Of a DNA stretch of 5,802 nt, positions 1 through 5,621 are shown in pieces; positions within the stretch are counted from its first letter, which is position 1; each line of letters opens with the position of its first letter. Source of the stretch: JAHJDO01 sp030671985 [NCBI: bacterium] (GTDB lineage Bacteria > JAHJDO01); assembly GCA_030671985.1 (NCBI GenBank), contig DAOVHI010000094.1:1-5802 (forward strand). Direction: 5' to 3'. The translations under genes and the position numbers were made by a program. The notes under the pieces were generated by a model that was given only the letters and a program-made list of their open reading frames with translations, had not been told where the DNA came from and did no database searches.

Positions 1-2
1 TT

Positions 3-71
3 CTGCACTTTCTAGCAGATGCGTATAATGGGGCTGTTAAAAAGTGTAAACAAAAAAATGACTCTAACTAA
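3..71 (+). CDS. C-terminal end of an upstream gene, cut by the window edge
   Basis: A reading frame is open from the left edge and stops with TAA at 69-71. The visible 22 residues begin LHFLADAYNGAVKKC and end in a polar, lysine- and asparagine-rich tail, as expected of a protein C-terminus. The frame overlaps the preferred gmhB start by 14 bases, the same tight packing seen in the next two gene junctions, which supports it being real. Its place directly before gmhB makes the sedoheptulose-7-phosphate isomerase GmhA an attractive guess, since SIS-domain isomerases end in a helix of similar character. The fragment is too short to prove that, and another sugar or LPS gene is equally possible. 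Confidence 0.4.
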   Translation: MHFLADAYNGAVKKCKQKNDSN

Positions 72-633
72 ATGCAGAGCTGTTTTTTTGGATAGAGACG
101 GAACAGTTAACCTTGAAGTTGATTATCTAAAGAGTATAAAAGATTTAAAACTCATCAAAAACACCGCAAAAGCTATCAGAATTTTAAACAGGAATCGGAT
201 TAAAGTTATTGTTGTTACCAACCAGTCGGGTATTAACCGGGGTTTGTTCTCAATAAACGATTTAGACGCGATACATAATGAGTTGAAGAAGAGATTGCGT
301 AGACATGGCGCTTACATAGATGCAATATACCATTGCCCTCATCATCCCGATGAAAAATGCTCTTGCAGAAAACCTAATAATGGGATGTTCAAACTAGCTG
401 CAAGAGATTTTGATTTAAAGCTCAATAAATGTTATGTTGCAGGGGATAAATTGGCAGATATTAAGGCTGCCCATAACGTATCTGCGACTGGAATACTGGT
501 TAGAACAGGTTATGGAAAATCAGAGCAAGATGATCTAAAAGAGGCTGACATTATGCCGGATTATATCGCAGAGGACTTATACGAAGCTGTAAAATGGATA
601 ATAAAAGACATGAAAAGAGGGAAAAATGATTAA
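58..633 (+). CDS. gmhB: D-glycero-D-manno-heptose 1,7-bisphosphate 7-phosphatase (GmhB)
   Basis: This cytoplasmic HAD-superfamily phosphatase removes the 7-phosphate from heptose 1,7-bisphosphate during ADP-heptose synthesis. From the ATG at 58 it has 191 residues, the usual family size. The visible motifs are the FLDRDGT loop with nucleophile D11 and acid/base D13, the VTNQSG motif II near 53-58, and a zinc site formed by C93, H95, C101 and C103 followed by R104-K105. Motif III is GDK at 129-131, with a further aspartate at 134. ATG58 is preferred over the in-frame ATGs at 19 and 28 because it puts the DxD motif about ten residues from the N-terminus, as in E. coli GmhB. No start here has a good ribosome site, so translation is probably coupled to the upstream gene. 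The zinc loop is shorter than in E. coli. HisB-type histidinol phosphatase is the main alternative, but the kinase next door argues against it. Alpha or beta anomer preference cannot be read from the sequence. Confidence 0.93.
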   Translation: MTLTKCRAVFLDRDGTVNLEVDYLKSIKDLKLIKNTAKAIRILNRNRIKVIVVTNQSGINRGLFSINDLDAIHNELKKRLRRHGAYIDAIYHCPHHPDEKCSCRKPNNGMFKLAARDFDLKLNKCYVAGDKLADIKAAHNVSATGILVRTGYGKSEQDDLKEADIMPDYIAEDLYEAVKWIIKDMKRGKND

Positions 634-1627
634 TTTAGCAGATATTACAAAAGAGTTCAGTGGTAAAAGAGTACTTAGCATTGGGGATATGATATGTGAC
701 GAATATGTATATGGTGAGGTCTCCCGCATATCAAGAGAAGCGCCTGTGTTGATTTTGAAGTTTACCTCAAACATGTTTAAGGTGGGAGGAGCAGCAAACG
801 CAATATCTAACCTAAAAGCGTTAGGCGCAAAAGTATATTCCGTTGGTGTGGTAGGGAATGATAATGCCGGAGAGGAGGTTATTTCCTTTCTTGGGAAAAT
901 GAAGGTAGATATAGATGGAATTATTGTTGATAAAGCCTGTTCAACAGTTACAAAGACACGGATCATGGCAGGCAGTTATCATACGGCAAAGCAGCAGGTT
1001 ATACGAGTAGATAAAGAAAAGAACTTTCGCATAAATTCAATCAGCGAAGCAAAAATGCTTACCTATCTTGACGAAGTGTTAGACACTATGGATGCTGTGC
1101 TTATTTCGGATTATGGCTATAAGACCATCTCAAAAGCAGTATATTCTGCAATATCTCGCTATGTAAGGAATAAGAAACTTGTTCTGGTTGTTGATTCAAG
1201 ATATGGATTACTTGACTACAAGTATGCAACCGCGGTAACCCCCAACGAGACAGAGGTTGAAGATGTTTTGCATTGCAGTATTGACGGGGAAAAATCTCTG
1301 TGCAGCATGGCAGAGAGACTTAAATCCGAGATAGAGTGTGAGAATGTTATCATAACACGCGGCAGTAAGGGTATGATGATATTAGATAAAAACAATAAAA
1401 GTGAATTTATTCCAATACACGGGAACACAGACGTGGTTGACGCTACCGGAGCAGGGGACACGGTTTCTGCTGTAGTTACTCTGGCTCTTTCAGCAGGAGC
1501 AAGCGCAATTGAGGCTGCAAGACTTGCGAACTATGCCGGCAGTATTGTTGTTATGAAAACCGGCGCAGCTACAGCCACACAAAAAGAATTGGTGGACGTT
1601 GTAAAGCATGCAAGTCTTGAAAAATAA
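626..1627 (+). CDS. rfaE1: D-glycero-beta-D-manno-heptose-7-phosphate kinase (RfaE1/HldE N-domain type)
   Basis: This is a PfkB/ribokinase-fold sugar kinase of 333 residues that phosphorylates heptose 7-phosphate at C1 to give the 1,7-bisphosphate, the substrate of GmhB. The N-terminus shows the family GD start (20-21), the substrate-lid segment YGEVSRISREAPV (29-41) and the GGAANA motif (54-59). The central region has SDYGYK (161-166) and TPNETE (205-210), and the C-terminus carries the PfkB signature DATGAGDT (272-279) with catalytic base D278. It is a free-standing version of the domain fused to an adenylyltransferase in E. coli HldE; that second activity is the next gene. The start overlaps the gmhB stop by 8 bases, with a purine-rich AAGAGGG just upstream, indicating coupled translation. 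The SDYGYK stretch departs from the common SDYGKG form. The REAPV segment, together with rfaE2 following, separates it from generic ribokinases. Confidence 0.93.
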   Translation: MINLADITKEFSGKRVLSIGDMICDEYVYGEVSRISREAPVLILKFTSNMFKVGGAANAISNLKALGAKVYSVGVVGNDNAGEEVISFLGKMKVDIDGIIVDKACSTVTKTRIMAGSYHTAKQQVIRVDKEKNFRINSISEAKMLTYLDEVLDTMDAVLISDYGYKTISKAVYSAISRYVRNKKLVLVVDSRYGLLDYKYATAVTPNETEVEDVLHCSIDGEKSLCSMAERLKSEIECENVIITRGSKGMMILDKNNKSEFIPIHGNTDVVDATGAGDTVSAVVTLALSAGASAIEAARLANYAGSIVVMKTGAATATQKELVDVVKHASLEK

Positions 1628-2093
1628 AATTTGCGATTTATCTAAACTTCTCAATCTGATAAAAAAGCTTAAAAATGATGATAAAAAAATAGTTTTTGCA
1701 AATGGTTGTTTTGATATTATTCATGTTGGACATGTCAGATATCTTGAAGAGGCAAAATCTTTGGGCGATATATTGATTGTAGGGATTAATAACGATGAAT
1801 CCGAATCGCAGTTGAAAGGGCACGGCAGACCTATTATGCCGGAGGGAGATAGGGCAGAGATTGTGGCGGCTTTGGAATGTGTGAATCATATAGTGCTTTT
1901 TTCAGACCTTACCGTTGAAAACTTGTTACGAATTATAAAACCGGCAATACATGCAAAAGGAACGGATTATACGGCTGAGACTGTTCCCGAACGGGATATT
2001 GTTCTTTCCTATGGAGGTCAGGTTGCAATAACCGGAGATAGAAAAGATCATTCAACGACCGATATAATATCAAAAATTCAACAACAGTTTTAG
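1608..2093 (+). CDS. rfaE2: D-glycero-beta-D-manno-heptose 1-phosphate adenylyltransferase (RfaE2/HldE C-domain type)
   Basis: This 161-residue cytidylyltransferase-like enzyme transfers AMP from ATP to heptose 1-phosphate to form ADP-heptose. The nucleotide-binding HxGH motif (HVGH, 39-42) lies in FANGCFDIIHVGHVRYLEEA, which is diagnostic for the family. Further conserved blocks are GINNDES (59-65), LKGHGRP (69-75), DRAEIVAALECV (81-92), KGTDYTAETVPER (117-129) and the C-terminal HSTTDII (148-154). The ATG at 1608 lies inside rfaE1, a 20-base overlap. It has only a poor upstream ribosome site, but the N-terminal helix it gives before the KIVFANGCF strand matches the family length, so coupling to rfaE1 translation is likely. 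Together with rfaE1 it is the split equivalent of E. coli HldE. Related glycerol-3-phosphate cytidylyltransferases share the HxGH core but lack the KGTDY and STT blocks. Confidence 0.94.
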   Translation: MQVLKNKICDLSKLLNLIKKLKNDDKKIVFANGCFDIIHVGHVRYLEEAKSLGDILIVGINNDESESQLKGHGRPIMPEGDRAEIVAALECVNHIVLFSDLTVENLLRIIKPAIHAKGTDYTAETVPERDIVLSYGGQVAITGDRKDHSTTDIISKIQQQF

Positions 2094-2101
2094 GCTATAA
2101 A

Positions 2102-3031
2102 ATGAGTTCCTTCGTTATCGTTCTTGCAGGTCCCACATGTATAGGCAAAAGTAAAGTTGCTGTAAGCCTTTCTACCTTTTTTTCTTCAGAAATTGTATCA
2201 GCTGATTCAATGCAGGTATATAAATATATGAACATTGGAACAGCAAAACCGTCAAGGGAAGACAGAAGAGCGGTTCTCCATCACATGATAGATATTGTTT
2301 ATCCGGATCAATATTTCAGCGCCGGTGAATATGCAAAAATGGCAAGAGATAAAATAGATGAAATTCTTGATTCAGGAAAAACGCCGATAGTTGTCGGAGG
2401 ATCAGGTTTATACATAAGAGCTTTAATTGACGGTCTATTTCCTGAACCTATTGTTAGTGAGTCCATTAAAAAAAGAATAAGAACGCAGCTGGACGATAAG
2501 GGCCCCCATTATTTGTATAAAAAGCTTGAAAAAGTTGATCCCACAGCCGCATCAAAAATCCACCAAAATGACTGGAGAAGAATAATCAGAGCTCTGGATG
2601 TTTTCTTGTCAACGGGAGAGACTATTTCAAGTCTTCAGAGTAAAGCAAAAGCCGAGTCTACAGATTATCAATATCTCATGATAGGGCTTAAGACAGAACG
2701 CAGTAATCTTTATAAGAGAATTGAGAGCAGAGTGGATTCAATGTTTGAAAAGGGACTTACGAAAGAGGTAAGACAGCTCGCGAAAAGGGGATATGGTAAA
2801 GACTTTTTGCCAATGCAGAGTTTGGGATATAAAGAAGTTTTTGGATACATAAGTGGAGATTATAGCCTGAGCGAAGCAAAAACACTTCTCAAAAAAAATA
2901 CCCGTCATTTTGCAAAAAGACAAATGACGTGGTTCAATAAGGACACCCGAATTAAGTGGATAGAAACAAGTGATGTAGATAAGGAAATTGATTCGATTTG
3001 TCATAAGATTCTCAGGTTGGCTGGATTGTGA
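2102..3031 (+). CDS. miaA: tRNA dimethylallyltransferase MiaA
   Basis: MiaA transfers a dimethylallyl group from DMAPP to N6 of A37 in tRNAs that read codons starting with U, giving i6A37. The protein has 309 residues, normal for the family. It opens with the P-loop GPTCIGKS (10-17), followed by SADSMQVYKYMNIGTAKP (33-50), which contains the proposed general base D35. VGGSGLYIRAL (98-108) follows, with serine where E. coli has threonine 101, then NDWRRIIRALDV (156-167), QSLGYKEV (239-246) and the C-terminal RHFAKRQMTWF (268-278). It starts 8 bases after the rfaE2 stop with only a weak AGG upstream, so it is probably expressed from the heptose-gene transcript. It has no biochemical link to heptose synthesis, and miaA commonly sits in mixed housekeeping operons. 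The usual partner hfq is not next to it. Confidence 0.96.
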   Translation: MSSFVIVLAGPTCIGKSKVAVSLSTFFSSEIVSADSMQVYKYMNIGTAKPSREDRRAVLHHMIDIVYPDQYFSAGEYAKMARDKIDEILDSGKTPIVVGGSGLYIRALIDGLFPEPIVSESIKKRIRTQLDDKGPHYLYKKLEKVDPTAASKIHQNDWRRIIRALDVFLSTGETISSLQSKAKAESTDYQYLMIGLKTERSNLYKRIESRVDSMFEKGLTKEVRQLAKRGYGKDFLPMQSLGYKEVFGYISGDYSLSEAKTLLKKNTRHFAKRQMTWFNKDTRIKWIETSDVDKEIDSICHKILRLAGL

Positions 3032-3036
3032 AAAAT

Positions 3037-3065
3037 TTGACATGGAACATAAAATTTAATATCAT
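3037..3065 (+). promoter_or_regulatory. Predicted sigma70-type promoter for the aro' unit
   Basis: The 70-base gap after miaA contains a perfect -35 hexamer TTGACA (3037-3042) and a -10 hexamer TATCAT (3060-3065, five of six matches to TATAAT) with the optimal 17-base spacer. Transcription would begin near 3072 and leave a leader of about 30 bases before the ADH synthase start. This would let the two shikimate genes be expressed independently of the upstream heptose/miaA run. No clear terminator is visible after miaA, so read-through could add to it. The call rests on consensus matching only. Confidence 0.65.
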
Positions 3066-3086
3066 GCGGATTGTTTTCATGTATAT

Positions 3087-3093
3087 AAAGGAG
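3087..3093 (+). promoter_or_regulatory. Ribosome binding site of the ADH synthase gene
   Basis: AAAGGAG lies 8 bases before the ATG at 3102. It is the best ribosome site on the + strand of this window and fixes the start of the ADH synthase gene. It contrasts with the weak sites of gmhB, rfaE2 and miaA, which seem to rely on coupled translation. Confidence 0.8.
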
Positions 3094-3101
3094 ACTGGGA
3101 T

Positions 3102-3902
3102 ATGTCTAGATCAGGGAAGAATATACGTTTAGAAAGAATAATTAATAGAAATACGGGAAAAACCGTTATTGTGCCAATGGACCATGGTGTAACTGTAGGC
3201 CCGATCAAGGGAATTGTGAATATGCAGGATATGGTAAATGATATTGCTGAAGGCGGCGCAAACGCAGTTTTAGGGCATATTGGACTTCCTAAGCATGGTC
3301 ATAGGAGACATGGTAAGGACATAGGATTAATTTTGCATCTTTCCGGCAGCACTCTCTGGAGTCCTGACCCAAATGCAAAGGTTCTGGTAAATACAGTTGA
3401 AAATGCTCTAAAAATGGGTGCAGATGGAGTGTCTATCCACATAAATATTGGCGCTGAGAATGAAGCGGAAATGCTGAGAGATCTTGGTATGGTCAGTGTT
3501 GAATGTATGGACTGGGGCATACCTCTTCTTGCGATGATGTATACGCGTGGAAGAAAGTTCAAAAGCGAATCGGACGTTGAAGGAGTTAAGCATGCGGCGA
3601 GAATTGCGGCAGAATTGGGCGCAGATATTGTTAAGGTTACATACACAGGTTCAATGGAAACTTTTTCCAAGGTTGTTGAAGGATGCCCAATACCGGTGGT
3701 CATTGCCGGCGGAGAAAAAGCGGCTAATGACAGCGAGGTGCTTAAAAACGTCAAAAACTCGCTGGAAGCAGGTGGTGCAGGGGTTTCAATAGGAAGGAAT
3801 GCGTTTCAGCATAGGCATCCTAAGAAGATGGTTGAGGCAATATGTAAGATTGTGCATGAAGATGTCTCTGTTAAAGAAGCATTGGTAATTTTGGATTCTT
3901 AG
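3102..3902 (+). CDS. aroA': 2-amino-3,7-dideoxy-D-threo-hept-6-ulosonate (ADH) synthase
   Basis: This class I aldolase-fold (DhnA/FbaB family) enzyme of 266 residues would condense L-aspartate semialdehyde with 6-deoxy-5-ketofructose 1-phosphate to form ADH, the first step of the alternative shikimate pathway known from methanogens. It reads as a full-length relative of Methanocaldococcus jannaschii MJ0400: VPMDHGV (24-30) holds D27, AMMYTRG (144-150) holds Y147, and DIVKVTYTG (175-183) holds the Schiff-base lysine K178. Each is offset by six from the catalytic D33, Y153 and K184 I recall for MJ0400. The phosphate-binding end has VVIAGGEK (199-206) and [11 protein letters not shown] (227-237). 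Fructose-bisphosphate aldolase and LsrF share the fold, but the adjacent 3-dehydroquinate synthase II gene, 14 bases downstream, strongly favours ADH synthase. A strong promoter and ribosome site precede it. Confidence 0.9.
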   Translation: MSRSGKNIRLERIINRNTGKTVIVPMDHGVTVGPIKGIVNMQDMVNDIAEGGANAVLGHIGLPKHGHRRHGKDIGLILHLSGSTLWSPDPNAKVLVNTVENALKMGADGVSIHINIGAENEAEMLRDLGMVSVECMDWGIPLLAMMYTRGRKFKSESDVEGVKHAARIAAELGADIVKVTYTGSMETFSKVVEGCPIPVVIAGGEKAANDSEVLKNVKNSLEAGGAGVSIGRNAFQHRHPKKMVEAICKIVHEDVSVKEALVILDS

Positions 3903-3916
3903 AAGGATAATAAATA

Positions 3917-4906
3917 ATGAAACAAGTTTGGGTCGACGCGAGACCGTGGAACAAAGAGATTGTTATTACTGCTCTGGAATGCGGAGCAGATTTTGTTGTC
4001 GTTGATAAAGGGTTCAGCGAAAAGGTAAAGGAACTGGGAAAGATACAAACCGTTTCCGAGGATGGAGATATACTAATAGGCAAGGATGTTGCTCAAATAG
4101 AAATCAGGGGAAAAGAGGATGAAATCAAAGCAGCGGCGATACGTAACAAATGGATAATTATTAAGACGAATGATTGGAAGATTATTCCTCTGGAAAATCT
4201 TATTGCCCAAACGAAAGGCTTGATAGCAGAAGCAAAAAATTTAGAAGAAGCAGAACTGGTTCTAAATACTCTCGAAAAAGGAGTAGACGGGGTTTTGCTG
4301 GATATAAAAAATACCGCTGAATTAAGAAAAGTCATTAGTCAGTTAAAAGCAAAAAGAAATCTGATATCACTAGAAACAATAAAGATCAAGTCTATAAAGC
4401 CGTTAGGCGTTGGAGACAGGGTTTGTGTAGATACATGTACCAATATGACTGTTGGAGAAGGAATGCTGGTTGGTGATACAAGCTCAGGCATGTTTCTCGT
4501 GCATTCAGAGTCAATAGAAAATCCGTATGTTGATCAAAGACCTTTCCGTGTAAATGCAGGAGGAGTGCATGCGTATGTGATGATCACAGATGGAAAAACA
4601 CGGTATCTTTCGGATCTTAAAGCAGGGGATAAGGCATTGGTCGTAGATTGGGAAGGAAAAACGCAAGAGGTGATTGTTGGCAGAATAAAGATTGAGAAAA
4701 GACCTATGTTCCTTGTAGAAGGAACCTGCGGCAAACAGAAGGTATCACTTGTCCTGCAAAACGCAGAAACAGTAAGATTAATGACTCCAAAAGGCAAAGC
4801 GGTTTCTGTAGTTAGTTTGAAATCCGGAGATGAGGTGATTGGACATATAGAAAAGGCCGGCAGGCATTTCGGAATGAAAATTGAAGAAACGATTGTTGAA
4901 AAATAA
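3917..4906 (+). CDS. aroB': 3-dehydroquinate synthase II (archaeal type)
   Basis: This 329-residue enzyme would carry out the NAD+-dependent oxidative deamination and cyclisation of ADH to 3-dehydroquinate, replacing the classical AroB that acts on DAHP. It is unrelated in sequence to classical AroB. The N-terminal half is a variable alpha/beta region starting MKQVWVDARPW. The C-terminal half is the highly conserved family core: GDRVCVDTC (166-174), GEGMLVGDTSSGMFLVHSE (180-198), NPYVDQRPFRVNAGGVHAY (202-220), YLSDLKAGDK (230-239), QNAETVRLM (281-289) and GHIEKAGRHFG (309-319). GAAGGA (3902-3907) lies 9 bases before the ATG. The gene follows ADH synthase in the same direction and ends just before a strong hairpin, so the two form a two-gene unit. 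The protein is complete, with no sign of decay. Confidence 0.95.
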   Translation: MKQVWVDARPWNKEIVITALECGADFVVVDKGFSEKVKELGKIQTVSEDGDILIGKDVAQIEIRGKEDEIKAAAIRNKWIIIKTNDWKIIPLENLIAQTKGLIAEAKNLEEAELVLNTLEKGVDGVLLDIKNTAELRKVISQLKAKRNLISLETIKIKSIKPLGVGDRVCVDTCTNMTVGEGMLVGDTSSGMFLVHSESIENPYVDQRPFRVNAGGVHAYVMITDGKTRYLSDLKAGDKALVVDWEGKTQEVIVGRIKIEKRPMFLVEGTCGKQKVSLVLQNAETVRLMTPKGKAVSVVSLKSGDEVIGHIEKAGRHFGMKIEETIVEK

Positions 4907-4928
4907 CTGAAAGAAATTTCTTGGCTAT

Positions 4929-4971
4929 AAAAAAAGGGGGACATATATTAAATATGCCCCCCCTTTTTTTT
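4929..4971. terminator. Bidirectional intrinsic terminator between convergent genes
   Basis: Seven A (4929-4935) and five G (4936-4940) pair with seven C (4957-4963) and eight T (4964-4971). An inner stem CATAT (4942-4946) pairs with ATATG (4952-4956) around a 5-base loop, leaving an A/C mismatch between the two stems. The A run on one side and the T run on the other let the hairpin act in both directions. It would end the aro' transcript on the + strand, 22 bases after its stop, and the EF-hand gene transcript on the minus strand. Confidence 0.88.
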
Positions 4972-4978
4972 GTTTTGC

Positions 4979-5464
4979 TTAAAGCATTTGTTTGAGTGAG
5001 TTAATTTCGGCGTTTAGTTTTTCAATACGCTTATTAATTATTTCTTCTCTTTTCTCAACAGGTAAAGATTGAAATTTCTTTCGTCTATTAATTTTTCTTT
5101 CTTCCAAATCTACACGGTCATCTTTATTGAGATCTCTCTTTCTGGACTCTTTGCCTTTTCGTTTGGCAATTTCGCTCCTTTTTTTGTCTGCGTAGCTGTT
5201 TTTATTTTTTTCACCACGTTTAGTCATCTCACGATGTTTTGCCATGATTTTTTTACGTATTGCTCGAACAACTTTGGGATGGTCTGCAAGCCATTGCTTT
5301 TCTTCTTTGCTTAGTTCGGAAAACATCCCGCTATCTTTCTTCTCGATGCTTCTTTGTCTACCTCTTGGAGTTGAGCTTTCTTCTGCTTTTACATACGATG
5401 TCGCTCCAAGACATAACAGTGCTGCACAAAAAAGTGTTAGTAAGTAAAATTTTGATTTTTCCAT
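4979..5464 (-). CDS. Small basic exported protein with a single EF-hand-like loop
   Basis: I do not recognise a named family. The 161-residue product begins MEKSKFYLLTLFC, a signal peptide with a hydrophobic core near 6-20 and a likely signal peptidase I site after VKA (26), so it should reach the periplasm or outside. The mature part is extremely rich in lysine, arginine and glutamate. Residues 111-122, DLNKDDRVDLEE, fit the 12-residue EF-hand calcium loop: D111, N113, D115, hydrophobic V118, D119 and E122. An aspartate replaces the usual glycine at loop position 6. The segments LSKEEKQWLADHP (51-63) and LPVEKREEIINKRIEKL (134-150) look helical, and the C-terminus may form a coiled coil. The ATG at 5464 has an ideal AAAGGAG 8 bases away. 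An in-frame ATG at 5656 would add 64 residues, bury the signal peptide and overlap the upstream gene, so I reject it. Function is unknown; calcium binding is inferred from the motif only. Confidence 0.82.
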   Translation of the reverse strand: MEKSKFYLLTLFCAALLCLGATSYVKAEESSTPRGRQRSIEKKDSGMFSELSKEEKQWLADHPKVVRAIRKKIMAKHREMTKRGEKNKNSYADKKRSEIAKRKGKESRKRDLNKDDRVDLEERKINRRKKFQSLPVEKREEIINKRIEKLNAEINSLKQML

Positions 5465-5472
5465 TTCTGCGT

Positions 5473-5479
5473 CTCCTTT
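5473..5479 (-). promoter_or_regulatory. Ribosome binding site deciding the start of the EF-hand gene
   Basis: Read on the minus strand this is AAAGGAG, ending 8 bases before the ATG at 5464. With the signal peptide that starts right there, it shows that the longer reading frame from 5656 is not the real gene. Confidence 0.82.
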
Positions 5480-5621
5480 CTTTTTTTGTATTTTACGTTT
5501 TAACTCTATTATTCTAATTTTTGATTTCTGCGCTTTTTCACCTCCTCTGCTTCGAAATTTTTCTTTCTCATCTGTATAAACACGCAACTTGCAAAAAAGT
5601 TTCGGTATATATATTCTATCT

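Noticed and set aside
19-57. Longer GmhB start at ATG 19 or ATG 28
   Set aside because: Neither has a ribosome site, the added residues are not family-like, and ATG 58 gives the normal distance to the DxD motif.
2903-2929. Inverted repeat CGTCATTT ... AAATGACG inside miaA (8-base arms, 11-base loop)
   Set aside because: It lies in codons for the conserved RHFAKRQMTW motif, has no T run after it, and is probably a by-product of the protein sequence.
3064-3132. A 22-codon frame starting ATG at 3064, overlapping the ADH synthase start
   Set aside because: No ribosome site, it begins upstream of the predicted transcription start, and its sequence is not protein-like beyond chance.
3299-3754. 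Long minus-strand open frame opposite ADH synthase
   Set aside because: It is an antisense shadow of a strongly conserved gene; its serine- and proline-rich product and lack of a ribosome site fit an artefact.
5580-5597. Possible terminator after the right-edge minus-strand gene (AACTT/AAGTT arms)
   Set aside because: Only a 5-base weak stem with no following T run, so I do not call a terminator; read-through into the EF-hand gene remains possible.
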